The notes beneath the pieces were generated by a model. The model was given only the letters and a program-made list of their open reading frames with translations. It did no database searches and was not told where the DNA came from. Positions 26,438 through 35,016 of a stretch of DNA of 64,000 nt are shown piece by piece. The position numbers were made by a program, and so were the translations under genes. The stretch is from Bacteroidales bacterium UBA6401. Its GTDB lineage: Bacteria > Bacteroidota > Bacteroidia > Bacteroidales > UBA932. Position 1 is the first letter of the stretch. The number at the start of each line of letters is the position of its first letter. Location: positions 1 through 64,000 of the forward strand of contig DJPX01000041.1 in assembly GCA_002438635.1 (NCBI GenBank), read 5' to 3'.

Positions 26438-27100
26438 ATGAAAAAAATTATCTTAATCGCAGCTGCTATTGCTGCCTCAGTAAGTTCTTATGCTCAAGTA
26501 TCGGTCGGTGCAGGGTATTTAAATGATGCTAGCAAATCTGTCTACACCATTAACAAGACGAGCACGGAGAATAAAACGAATTCCAATGGTTTCTACGTAC
26601 AAGGAATGTACGGCCTTCCTATTGTATCATCCTTGAATTTAAATGCAGGTCTAAAATTTTCCTATCTAACTAATACGGAATCCGGAAATCTGGACGCAGC
26701 TGGGGTTCATCTTGCAGACGCGACAAAAGATACTAAAGAAATGTACCTCGCACTTCCTGTTCTTATAAGTTATGGAGTGGACATTACTAAAGATTTCAGT
26801 GCATCACTCTTTGCTGGTCCTACATTCTCTTTAGGTCTTTCTTCAAAATCAGACGTTACGACAACAGTTCTTGGTCAGTCAAAGACCACAAATTACGACA
26901 ACTACGCTAAAGATGATGATGGTAATGCGTCTTCATACAAGCGTGGAAATATATTTGTAGGTGGTGGACTTAATGTGGACTTCCGCGATATGATCCGTCT
27001 TACCATAGGATATGACTTCGGTCTTTTAAACCGCACTACAGTGGACAACACCAAACTCACTCAAAATCAATTCTTTGTAGGAGTATCGTATTTATTCTAA
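26438..27100 (+). CDS. Outer-membrane beta-barrel protein
   Basis: A 220-residue exported barrel with a signal peptide cut after SSYAQ. It opens VSVGAGYLND, has alternating amphipathic strands (LNLNAGLKFSYL, LYLALPVLISYGVDI) and ends FFVGVSYLF with the C-terminal Phe expected for BAM insertion. Its layout resembles the barrel encoded at 16748-17467, but the sequences are clearly different. It is monocistronic with its own -7 box and terminator. Function is unknown; a small-porin or adhesin-like role is only a guess. Confidence 0.8.
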   Translation: MKKIILIAAAIAASVSSYAQVSVGAGYLNDASKSVYTINKTSTENKTNSNGFYVQGMYGLPIVSSLNLNAGLKFSYLTNTESGNLDAAGVHLADATKDTKEMYLALPVLISYGVDITKDFSASLFAGPTFSLGLSSKSDVTTTVLGQSKTTNYDNYAKDDDGNASSYKRGNIFVGGGLNVDFRDMIRLTIGYDFGLLNRTTVDNTKLTQNQFFVGVSYLF

Positions 27101-27135
27101 AATTCATAAAAGATCCTCTCATGGGAACTTAACAG

Positions 27136-27172
27136 AAAAAGGGATTAACCAAAGATGGTCAATCCCTTTTTT
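27136..27172 (+). terminator. Terminator of the beta-barrel gene
   Basis: AAAAAGGGATT-ACC pairs with GGT-AATCCCTTTTTT with one mismatch in the stem and a loop AAAGAT. The T run ends 2 nt before the 3' end of the convergent tRNA-Leu. Confidence 0.85.
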
Positions 27173-27173
27173 G

Positions 27174-27258
27174 TGCCCAAAGCCGGGCTCGAACCGGCAC
27201 GTTTTTAAGGAACACTGGATTTTGAGTCCAGCGCGTCTACCAATTCCGCCATTCGGGC
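27174..27258 (-). tRNA. tRNA-Leu (CAA)
   Basis: An 85-nt class II tRNA with a long variable arm. The acceptor stem GCCCGAA pairs with TTTGGGC. The anticodon stem CTGGA/TCCAG encloses CTCAAAA with anticodon CAA. The T arm CCGG-TTCGAGC-CCGG is standard, the discriminator is A, and CCA is not encoded. Confidence 0.95.
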
Positions 27259-27291
27259 ATATTCTACTTCTTTAAATTCGTAGACGGAACG

Positions 27292-27322
27292 CAAAATTAC
27301 AGAAAAATACTGATTTCACAAA
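27292..27322 (-). promoter_or_regulatory. Promoter of tRNA-Leu
   Basis: On the minus strand TTTG (27322-27319), 19 nt, TAATTTTG (27299-27292). This is the third tRNA promoter here with exactly this geometry. Confidence 0.85.
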
Positions 27323-27360
27323 TTTTTTGAAACCTACTGTCCTAAATTTTATATGTTCTT

Positions 27361-27439
27361 GTGTGCAAAAGTGGCCATTTTGCACACCAATAGTTCATTT
27401 TGATATGGCCGGTGTGTGAATTAGGGACTTTTACACACC
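27361..27439. repeat. Tandem dyad array upstream of aroB
   Basis: Dyad 1: GTGTGCAAAA at 27361-27370 and TTTTGCACAC at 27378-27387, a perfect 10-bp pair whose centre is itself TGGCCA. Dyad 2: GGTGTGTGAA at 27411-27420 and TTTACACACC at 27430-27439, with one G-T. The units repeat with a period of 50-51 bp and give four half-sites. Dyad 2 ends 19 nt before the aroB -7 box, so it covers the -33 position. An operator for a dimeric regulator is the simplest reading; an RNA structure is unlikely because it lies upstream of the predicted transcription start. Confidence 0.75.
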
Positions 27440-27458
27440 ATATCCATAATAAATATAC

Positions 27459-27466
27459 TATTTTTG
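27459..27466 (+). promoter_or_regulatory. -7 element of aroB-aroDA
   Basis: TATTTTTG matches TAnnTTTG, 46 nt before the aroB ATG. The -33 region has no TTTG and is occupied by the right arm of the second dyad, which would suit a repressed or activator-dependent promoter. Confidence 0.55.
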
Positions 27467-27512
27467 TAGTTGCAAATTTTAGAGCAGACAACTACAAAGA
27501 TTTGCAAAGGGA

Positions 27513-28466
27513 ATGAAACAAGTATTTATAGTCTATGATGTAGCAGTAAGAGAATTCGCAGGAGAATTCCGTAAAAGCATTAGAGCTAAGAGTTTAGGGG
27601 AACTGGCACTAATATGTGACGAACCCCATAAAACTCTAAATGAAGTCGAACATATATGTAGAGCCTTGCTAAATGCCGGAGCAGACAAAGGGTGCACTCT
27701 GCTTGCAATAGGAGGCGGAATATGCAGCGACGTATGCGGATTGACAGCATCCCTATACAAACGGGGCATTAATCTGGAACTGGTTCCCACCACGCTGCTC
27801 AGTATGGCTGATGCTTCGATAGGAGGCAAAAATGGAGTAAACCTCGATGGAGTCAAAAACATTATAGGAACATTTAAACTTCCACGAAAAATATACATAA
27901 GAAAAGAAGCCCTACGCACCCTTCCTCGAAAAGAAATCCTTTCAGCAAGCGCCGAAATTCTTAAGACATTCCTGCTTTTCGACGAAAAGAATTATTACAA
28001 GGCTGTAGCACTATTTTCAGAATTGGCCCAAAAAGAAGAAACCAATCTAAGCGAAGCACAATTGGACGAGCTCGTGGAGTTGGCCGAAAAAGCAGCTCAT
28101 TATAAGCACAAGATTACCAAAAGGGATCCATTTGATCGGGCCAAGCGACACATTCTCAACTTCGGACACACCTTCGGACATGCGATAGAATGGAAGAGCA
28201 AAGAAACCATTGCGCACGGCGAGTCGGTTGCGATGGGCATCATAAAAGCACTAAGGCTGGGGGAAGCTAAAAATTGGACCGAAAAAGGATTGGCAGATAG
28301 AGTGCAAGACGATTTTAAAAGATGCGGACTCCCTACAGAATGCCCCTATGATGATGCCAGTCTTAGCGAGGCCATGAAAAACGATAAAAAAACAGAAAAT
28401 GGACAAGTAGATTTCGTATTTTTGAAGAAAATAGGAAAAGCTGTCAGAAAAAGGATAGAGATATGA
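27513..28466 (+). CDS. aroB: 3-dehydroquinate synthase
   Basis: A 317-residue enzyme of the shikimate pathway that cyclises DAHP to 3-dehydroquinate using NAD and a metal. The dinucleotide loop is AIGGGICSDVCG, and VPTTLLSMADASIGGKNGVN is the strongest family block. Metal ligands are Glu148 (SAEILK), His219 in NFGHTFGHAIE and His235 in AHGES. It is about 40 residues shorter than common AroB proteins, mainly at the N terminus, but no catalytic block is missing. The end overlaps the aroD-aroA fusion by 4 bp (ATGA). Confidence 0.93.
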   Translation: MKQVFIVYDVAVREFAGEFRKSIRAKSLGELALICDEPHKTLNEVEHICRALLNAGADKGCTLLAIGGGICSDVCGLTASLYKRGINLELVPTTLLSMADASIGGKNGVNLDGVKNIIGTFKLPRKIYIRKEALRTLPRKEILSASAEILKTFLLFDEKNYYKAVALFSELAQKEETNLSEAQLDELVELAEKAAHYKHKITKRDPFDRAKRHILNFGHTFGHAIEWKSKETIAHGESVAMGIIKALRLGEAKNWTEKGLADRVQDDFKRCGLPTECPYDDASLSEAMKNDKKTENGQVDFVFLKKIGKAVRKRIEI

Positions 28467-30472
28467 TTTGCACCAGCATTAGAAATAAGACACTCGAGGA
28501 AATCTTAAGCATAGTGGACGATCCATACGTGGAAATGGCCGAAATTAGAGCGGACCTTTGCAATCTTAGCCAAGAAGAGGTCGTCGAGTTAATTGAAACC
28601 TGTGAGAAGCCTTTGATTATATGTAGCCATATAGACATATCCGACAATGCAGAAGAGAAGAAATCAAAATGGAGTCAAACAGCCTCTCTCCTCGAAAAAG
28701 CCATCGAGGCCGGAGTAGCCTTTATAGACCTTGACATTAACGCCCCTGCCCACATAAGTCAAAAAATACAAAAACTCTGCAAACATTCCGGAACTAGACT
28801 AATTCGTTCATATCACGACTTCGAGGGCACTCCGGATACGGATCTTATCAGACAAATCATACTCCGTTGTTTTCGCTATGGCGCTGACATAGCCAAGATA
28901 GCCTGCACCGCTTCTTCAATTGAAGATGTAACACGACTGCAAAGCTTCTACGACACACTTATAAGCGATAATCTAAGTATCAAAGCCAATAACTTGATAC
29001 TAATTTCTATGGGAGTACTTGGGGAAAAAGCCAGGCTGGATTGTCTATCCAAAGGGGCGCCCTTTACGTACGCTTACTACGATCTTCCTACTGCAGATGG
29101 CCAATTATCACTTGAACAGATGCACAAGGCGGTATACGGAGAATGGCTAGGGGTGCATAAAAGTGATTTCCACGCCCCCTGCTCTAAAAGTTTTGCTCAA
29201 AGAGCCATACTTGCAGCCGCACTCGCAGAAGGCACATCACACCTAAGCGGTTTTTCCCCTTGCGAAGATAGCCTCAGTGCCATAGAAGTAGCACGCTCTC
29301 TTGGAGCAAAAATCACAAGACACTCAGGTCATGTAAAAATAGAAGGAATAGGCGTAAAAGCTCCAGAAAGTCTAAACATCAAAGAATTAAATGTCGGGCA
29401 AAGCGGACTACTTGCAAGATTGTGCATACCACTTTCTGCTGCTCTGAGCCAATGCGATACTATTATTACAGGACGAGGGACACTTCTCAATAGATCTCTT
29501 ACTGGGGCTAATGACATAATGGCCGCATTCGGAATACTACTTAAAAACGAAGACGACCATAAAGGAACACAAGTGTATATTCCACTTAAAGTAAAAGGCA
29601 AATTCTACCCCGGGCGTGCGGAGATTTCCGGAAATGCCGGCTCCCAGCTTATCTCAGGACTTCTGATGACGCTCCCTTTATTTTCGGCCAATTCGCAACT
29701 TTTCGTAAGTGAACCTAAAAGCATTCCTTACATGTTCATCACGCAAGACATCGCGGCCAAATTCGGCATCAAGATAGAAAGTGAACTTGAGGGGGATGCA
29801 AAAATGCTTGAAGAACAAGATTGGAGTTATTGTAATGGCATCTATTTCAAAATAAAAGGAGGGCAGCACTATAAAGCAGCAGATATCGAATTGGAAAGTG
29901 ACTGGAGTGCAGCAGCATGCTTTCTAACCTATGGAGCACTTTTCGGGGAAGCAGAAGTATTAGGACTTAATACAAATTCCATACAAGCGGATATTACCAT
30001 ACTTGACATCCTCTCAGATGCTGGTGCATGTATATCATACGATGAGACAGTGGTAAGTGTGAAACGCGCTCCGATGCAGCCATTTGAATACGACTTAAAT
30101 AACGCACCTGATCTTATCCCACTAGCTTCACTTATAGCCGCCTTCTGCCCTGGCGAGAGCACCATATACGGAGTATCGCGTCTAAAAAACAAGGAATGTA
30201 ATCGTGCACAAGCCATTTACGAGACCCTTGAAAAAATGGGGGTTGAACTTAGAATGATAGAAGATGGATTCAAGATAAAGGGGATGGGTCTTTGTCAAAG
30301 ATTTACTTCCGGTAATCTTCTACACGGAGGAAACTACTCTTCTTTTCACGATCATCGTATGGTTATGTTGCTTTCCATCGCTCAAATGGGCGCTGACTCG
30401 CCTATCATAATAGACGATACGGAATGCATAAACAAATCGTTCCCGGCTTTCTTTGAAGAAATGAAATTATAG
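28463..30472 (+). CDS. Fused type I 3-dehydroquinate dehydratase / EPSP synthase
   Basis: A 669-residue protein joining two shikimate enzymes. Residues 1-225 are a type I (Schiff-base) dehydroquinase: EIRADLC near 27, the catalytic His118 in RSYHDFEGTP, the Schiff-base Lys145 in DIAKIA, and ISMGVLGEKAR. Residues of about 235-669 are EPSP synthase: SKSFAQRAILAAALA, SGNAGSQLISGLL, ESDWSAAACFL, a PD-LIPLA block, LKNKECNRA and HDHRM. The Gly/Thr-rich PEP-binding loop is the divergent VGQSGLLARL. The frame is continuous. It follows aroB with a 4-bp overlap and converges on aroC with a 6-bp overlap. Confidence 0.9.
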   Translation: MICTSIRNKTLEEILSIVDDPYVEMAEIRADLCNLSQEEVVELIETCEKPLIICSHIDISDNAEEKKSKWSQTASLLEKAIEAGVAFIDLDINAPAHISQKIQKLCKHSGTRLIRSYHDFEGTPDTDLIRQIILRCFRYGADIAKIACTASSIEDVTRLQSFYDTLISDNLSIKANNLILISMGVLGEKARLDCLSKGAPFTYAYYDLPTADGQLSLEQMHKAVYGEWLGVHKSDFHAPCSKSFAQRAILAAALAEGTSHLSGFSPCEDSLSAIEVARSLGAKITRHSGHVKIEGIGVKAPESLNIKELNVGQSGLLARLCIPLSAALSQCDTIITGRGTLLNRSLTGANDIMAAFGILLKNEDDHKGTQVYIPLKVKGKFYPGRAEISGNAGSQLISGLLMTLPLFSANSQLFVSEPKSIPYMFITQDIAAKFGIKIESELEGDAKMLEEQDWSYCNGIYFKIKGGQHYKAADIELESDWSAAACFLTYGALFGEAEVLGLNTNSIQADITILDILSDAGACISYDETVVSVKRAPMQPFEYDLNNAPDLIPLASLIAAFCPGESTIYGVSRLKNKECNRAQAIYETLEKMGVELRMIEDGFKIKGMGLCQRFTSGNLLHGGNYSSFHDHRMVMLLSIAQMGADSPIIIDDTECINKSFPAFFEEMKL

Positions 30473-31435
30473 AGTCAAATCAGCCAGCGCTATTGCACAC
30501 ATAGACTCCACTATGACCGGAGTTCTAAGGGCAAAACAAACATCGTGTCGTCCACCAATAGATAAAGTTGACTCCTTTCGCGTAGCAAAATTAAAGGTTC
30601 TCTGTAACTTATTAATAGAAGATGTAGGCTTAAACGCCACCCTTAAAGTTATAGGATTTCCATTGGCCAAGCCTCCATTCACACCTCCAGCTCCATTGGA
30701 AATCGGGCCATCAGCTCCTATCTCGTCATTATGTTGTGAGCCCATCATGTCACTCGCTGCAAATCCATCCCCGAATTCCACGCCCCGCACTCCCGGTATC
30801 GCAAACAACGCATGAGAGAGAACACTTTCCAGCCCATTCCAAAACGGCTCTCCTACCCCCACAGGCACTCCACTCATAGTGCAAGAAACCACTCCGCCTA
30901 ACGAATCCCCAGCCGTCTGCGCTATTTTCAATAATTCGGGCCAATCTTCTCTCTTCTGCGAGCCTCCTAGCCGAGTTATCTCTGCCCTTATTGCTATTTG
31001 GGACGGAAGTAACTTACGAGCGACAACCCCGGCAGCCACGATAGGAAGAGTCAACCGTCCTGAAAAATGGCCACCTCCACGCCAATCTTCAAATCCCGCA
31101 TATTTTATATGGGCCGGATAATCCGCGTGTCCTGGTCGAGGTGTGTCCGGTAAAAAAGAATAATCCTGCGATTGTATGTTTTCATTACGAAACACTATAC
31201 ATAGTGACGTTCCCGTAGTGTAATCATTACAGATTCCGCTTAAAAATTCAGGAATATCTCTCTCGCTTCGAGTCGAAGTAAAGCCAGCGTGAGCGGAGCG
31301 GCGCTTGATACTTTCTGCAAAATCATCCTGTGATATTTTTATTCCCGGTGGCACCCCATCTATCAGAACCCCTACGACTGGTCCGTGAGATTCTCCAAAC
31401 ACGCTTACTCTGAAATTATTACCGAAACTATCCAT
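30467..31435 (-). CDS. aroC: Chorismate synthase
   Basis: A 322-residue FMN-dependent enzyme making chorismate, the last shared step of aromatic synthesis. It starts GNNFRVSVFGESHG (the family N terminus), followed by RPGHADYPAHIKY, RGGGHFSGR and the late GRHDVCFALR-VPV type segment (here RTPVIVE). Length is slightly below the usual 350-360. Although it works with the neighbouring aroB-aroDA, it lies on the opposite strand as the last gene of the amino-sugar run, overlapping the HAD-IIA gene. Confidence 0.94.
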   Translation of the reverse strand: MDSFGNNFRVSVFGESHGPVVGVLIDGVPPGIKISQDDFAESIKRRSAHAGFTSTRSERDIPEFLSGICNDYTTGTSLCIVFRNENIQSQDYSFLPDTPRPGHADYPAHIKYAGFEDWRGGGHFSGRLTLPIVAAGVVARKLLPSQIAIRAEITRLGGSQKREDWPELLKIAQTAGDSLGGVVSCTMSGVPVGVGEPFWNGLESVLSHALFAIPGVRGVEFGDGFAASDMMGSQHNDEIGADGPISNGAGGVNGGLANGNPITLRVAFKPTSSINKLQRTFNFATRKESTLSIGGRHDVCFALRTPVIVESMCAIALADLTL

Positions 31436-32255
31436 TTCTGTTTTCCTTTAAAAGCCTTCCAAGTTCGGAAATATTCTCAACAACTAATTCCGGAGTTGAT
31501 TCCTTCGCAGCATTTTTAACATCCTCCATAGTAGATTCCCCACTTAAAACAAGCACCCCCACAGCTCCGGCATTACGGGCCATGGCTATATCTGTATATA
31601 ACCTATCCCCCACCATGGCAATCTGCTCTGGAACAAGACCATGTCGAGACATAATGCCCGATAACATTGAAGGGTCAGGCTTTCCCATAGTGTGATCCGG
31701 CTCTCGTCCAGTGGCACTTTTAAGACAAGCGCATATAGAGCCACAATCCACAAGTACAGTTTTCTGATCCGTTGGACATACACGATCCGGGTTAGTAGCT
31801 AAATACGGAAGGCCCTGTGAAATCCACCAAGCAGCACGGCACAAGCGAGCATAGGTAAGTGTCATATCGAAGGATGCTACTACCATATCTGGTATATCAT
31901 TGGGACTATCCTCACACGAGATAAAACCGGCCCGCTCGAATTGGCCTATCATAGAAGGCGTTCCGAGCAAAAAAAGCTTCCTAATGTTAGGATAATTAGC
32001 CTTAATATAATCTATCGTAGCTACTGTCGTGGTGTACATCTGATCCTCTCTTACTGGCACGCCCATATTGGATAATTTTTCCATATAGTCCGATATGGAT
32101 TTTGAAGGGTTATTCGTAAGAAAAGAATATGTGATTCCTAATTCGTCCAGTTGTGACAGAAAATCGAGTGTATATGGAAAAAGCGTGTTGCTCAAATATA
32201 TGGTGCCATCCATATCCAGAGCAACATGCTTAATTTTTGATAGTTGCGATGCCAT
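31428..32255 (-). CDS. HAD-IIA phosphatase (NagD-like)
   Basis: A HAD hydrolase of subfamily IIA. I use the ATG at 32255, which overlaps the upstream stop as TAATG; the open frame begins with TTG at 32261. Motif I is ALDMDGTIYLSN, motif II is SFLTNNPSKS, motif III is the Lys in GKPDPSML and motif IV is MVGDRLYTDI. A C2-type cap lies between motifs II and III. NagD dephosphorylates nucleotide and sugar phosphates; here it sits directly after a NagB-like gene, as nagD does in the enterobacterial nag operon, but the substrate is uncertain. Confidence 0.88.
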   Translation of the reverse strand: MASQLSKIKHVALDMDGTIYLSNTLFPYTLDFLSQLDELGITYSFLTNNPSKSISDYMEKLSNMGVPVREDQMYTTTVATIDYIKANYPNIRKLFLLGTPSMIGQFERAGFISCEDSPNDIPDMVVASFDMTLTYARLCRAAWWISQGLPYLATNPDRVCPTDQKTVLVDCGSICACLKSATGREPDHTMGKPDPSMLSGIMSRHGLVPEQIAMVGDRLYTDIAMARNAGAVGVLVLSGESTMEDVKNAAKESTPELVVENISELGRLLKENRNG

Positions 32256-34189
32256 TACCAAAGCTTTAGGAAGACTTCCATAGCCTGGTATTCGGCCATA
32301 CCCAGAGCATCATACTGACGAGCCGTATTTTCAGTGCGATCTTCCGCTCTCTGCCAGAATTCACGAGGATCCTCACCCGGGAAAGGAACTATATCCTTTT
32401 GTGAGAGGTGTCTGTAAATGGCATGGCGTTTTTCAACCACTTCATCTGGAGAAAGAGGAACAGCCATATCTACACTTCCCAAATCCCATTCCATCCATGC
32501 TCCTCTATAGAGCCATACATGAGTGTGATTTATCCATTCGGCACCTTCTTCACGAAGCTGATCTATAGCTTCCAATGCACACTCGGTACATACTCTATGT
32601 GTGCCATGTGGATCGGCCAAATCCCCCGCCATAAATATCATATCTGGCTTGAGCTGAGTAAGTAGCGACTTTATTATATCCACGTCAACTTGTGAACGAG
32701 GCTTTTTCTGGATACCACCCGATTCATAGAAAGGAAGATTCAAGAAATGCACATTATGTTCATCATCCAGACCGAAAGAGCGCACTGCACTCTTAGCCTC
32801 TGATCGACGTATCGCTGCTTTTAAATTCAAAAGTTCACGTGGCTCAGGCTCGCCCGGTCGTTTACTCTCGATAAGTTTCTTCACTTCCTCAAACCTATCA
32901 CCAAACCCTATTTCACGGGCTGCATCCATATGCTGAAGAACTACATCATCGTGAACAGCCACATCACCAGAGGTCTCATACGCCACGTGCACATTATGTC
33001 CTTGATGAGCAAGGCGAATGAATGTACCACCCATAGAAATGACATCATCATCCGGGTGAGGAGAGAAGATAAGCACAGTCTTACGAACAGGAAGCGAAGG
33101 TACAGGTCTGGTAGAGTCATCCGCATTAGGTTTTCCCCCCGGCCAGCCCGTTATAGTATGTTGCAGATCATTAAACACTTTGATATTAATGGCATCAAAG
33201 GCTCCACACGCTTCTATCAGTCCGCCAAGCGAATTCTGCAGGTAATCCTGATATGAAAGCTTAAGAATTGGCTTGTGAACCTGACCACAAAGCCAAACAA
33301 CAGCCTTGCGTTGAAATTTAGGAGTCCATTCGCATGGTCCTATGCACCAAGGAGCCACTACACGGGTCAAATTACAGCCGGAGTTTTCATCCACATAAAA
33401 CTTTGCATTATTGTGCAACTGGAAGAAAGTCGCCGGGCAATCAGGTCCTATTTCCCCCTCAACCACTCTTGCTACCATCTCCGATTTATTCTCTCCCCAC
33501 GCCATAAGGATAACCTTGTGCGCCGTAAGCATAGTACCTACGCCCATGGTAAGTGCCATAGCCGGCGTTTTGGATATATCGCCACCGAAGTATCCGGCCT
33601 GACGCTTACGCGACTTATAAGGCAGATGAACAAGCCGTGAACGAGTAAAGTTAGTGGAACCGCTCTCATTAAATCCAACCTGGCCTTGTTCTCCTACTCC
33701 CATAACTAGCAGATCCACACCCCTTAGCAAAGGTTCCATACGTGCGCAATAGTCAGATACTTCTTCTGTAGGTATCGTGGAATCAGGAATTATTATATTC
33801 TCCGGAAGCACATCGATATGATCAAGCAATTCTGCACGAAGTATCTGATTACGGCTGTGTTTAGCCTCGGAGGATATAGGGTAGAATTCATCTATTGAAT
33901 TAATTCTCACATTTTTAAATGAAATTCTGCCTTCGTTATATGCTTCCCTGAGATCTTTATACAACGACACCGGAGTAGAACCTGTAGTCAATCCCAGCTT
34001 AAACAATTCTCCGGGATGCTCGACCTCAAAAGCCTTTATATCTGATATTATTTCATCACATATCTTGTGACTAGCAATAAAGGAAGTTTCACATATTTCA
34101 GTATATACTTTTTCCCTGCTATGGAGAATGTCTTTTGGAAGACCTTTCTCAATAAGACCGCCGTCCTTCGGCAATGAAAAATGTTTCAT
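32255..34189 (-). CDS. NagB-like domain fused to PIG-L (LmbE) deacetylase
   Basis: A 644-residue two-domain protein. Residues of about 30-285 are a glucosamine-6-phosphate deaminase fold: TTGSTP phosphate loop at 68-73, Asp100 in NSIDEF matching Asp72 of E. coli NagB, and Glu175 matching Glu148. The ring-opening pair Asp141/His143 is replaced by Gln168 and Gln170 (GVGEQGQVGFNE), so deaminase activity is doubtful. Residues of about 370-600 are a PIG-L domain with zinc motifs SPHPDDD (His378, Asp380-382) and DPHGTH (His528, His531), typical of amino-sugar de-N-acetylases. It is usually annotated as deaminase; I would not transfer that. It overlaps both neighbours. Confidence 0.88.
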   Translation of the reverse strand: MKHFSLPKDGGLIEKGLPKDILHSREKVYTEICETSFIASHKICDEIISDIKAFEVEHPGELFKLGLTTGSTPVSLYKDLREAYNEGRISFKNVRINSIDEFYPISSEAKHSRNQILRAELLDHIDVLPENIIIPDSTIPTEEVSDYCARMEPLLRGVDLLVMGVGEQGQVGFNESGSTNFTRSRLVHLPYKSRKRQAGYFGGDISKTPAMALTMGVGTMLTAHKVILMAWGENKSEMVARVVEGEIGPDCPATFFQLHNNAKFYVDENSGCNLTRVVAPWCIGPCEWTPKFQRKAVVWLCGQVHKPILKLSYQDYLQNSLGGLIEACGAFDAINIKVFNDLQHTITGWPGGKPNADDSTRPVPSLPVRKTVLIFSPHPDDDVISMGGTFIRLAHQGHNVHVAYETSGDVAVHDDVVLQHMDAAREIGFGDRFEEVKKLIESKRPGEPEPRELLNLKAAIRRSEAKSAVRSFGLDDEHNVHFLNLPFYESGGIQKKPRSQVDVDIIKSLLTQLKPDMIFMAGDLADPHGTHRVCTECALEAIDQLREEGAEWINHTHVWLYRGAWMEWDLGSVDMAVPLSPDEVVEKRHAIYRHLSQKDIVPFPGEDPREFWQRAEDRTENTARQYDALGMAEYQAMEVFLKLW

Positions 34190-35016
34190 TATTTAAAGTT
34201 TTTACCTGATTTTAATTCTTCTATTCCCATTTCCTGTAAGAGCTCACGGCATAACTCCGGGTAGTTTGTCGTAATATAATCTACGCCCAATTCTATCATG
34301 GTGCGCATATGCTCTTTATCATCCACCGTCCACGCATTGACACTCATATTATGATTCCTTGCCTTCGTATACCATGTAGGATCACTATAGAACTTCCAGA
34401 AATTAGTATCTATTCCATTAATTCCCAATGCCGCAAGAACATCCGGATTACGATCAGCCTCCGAACCTAAATATTGAACAATAAATCCAGGACATTTCTG
34501 CGCAAAAAGAAGACATTCCTGAAGATCAAAAGAGATAAATATCACCTGCTTAGGATTATATAATCCATGAGCCTTTAACAGTTCTATGCTTTTATTCACA
34601 GCATGAATCTGATTGGCAAGTCCACTATGCCACTTGAGTTCAAAAACCAGACGACATTTCTTATTGTTTTCAAATTGAGTAAGATACTCGTCAAGTGTAG
34701 GGATTTTTTCTCCATTGGGAAGAGTTATTCCATCATAATCTGATGCATTATGCTCGGAAAATTTCATTCCATTGACAGAGTCGTCGTGGAATACCATAAG
34801 CACTCCATCCTTTGTCATGTTTACATCGAACTCACTACCCCAGAAATCCAAATCCTGAGCCGCCTTCAATGCCGCAATTGAATTATGCGATTTTCCTCCA
34901 GCCTCACAAGCCCAATAACCTCTATGAGCGACGATGGCTACTTGCCTTTTATCTTTAGCATTTAATGGTAAAACAGATAGTGCGGCAAGAGCCAAAAGGA
35001 TTATTCTCTTTTTCAT
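34189..35016 (-). CDS. Exported glycerophosphodiester phosphodiesterase
   Basis: A 275-residue GDPD-family phosphodiesterase with a signal peptide ending near LNAKD. The TIM-barrel signature AHRGYWACEAG carries the catalytic His-Arg, followed by SEFDVNMTKDG (metal-binding Glu and Asp) and the second catalytic His in FHDDSVNG. It probably acts in the periplasm on glycerophosphodiesters or a related phosphodiester-substituted glycan. Its first 4 bases overlap nagB and its end overlaps the NagB/PIG-L gene, so it belongs to the amino-sugar operon. Confidence 0.9.
   Translation of the reverse strand: MKKRIILLALAALSVLPLNAKDKRQVAIVAHRGYWACEAGGKSHNSIAALKAAQDLDFWGSEFDVNMTKDGVLMVFHDDSVNGMKFSEHNASDYDGITLPNGEKIPTLDEYLTQFENNKKCRLVFELKWHSGLANQIHAVNKSIELLKAHGLYNPKQVIFISFDLQECLLFAQKCPGFIVQYLGSEADRNPDVLAALGINGIDTNFWKFYSDPTWYTKARNHNMSVNAWTVDDKEHMRTMIELGVDYITTNYPELCRELLQEMGIEELKSGKNFK

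Noticed and set aside
28463..30472. AroD-AroA junction as a sequencing frameshift artefact joining two genes
   Set aside because: A single continuous frame with no stop passes through the linker, and both domains are complete; a frameshift would have to remove exactly one stop and start without disturbing either fold. It remains to be verified at read level.
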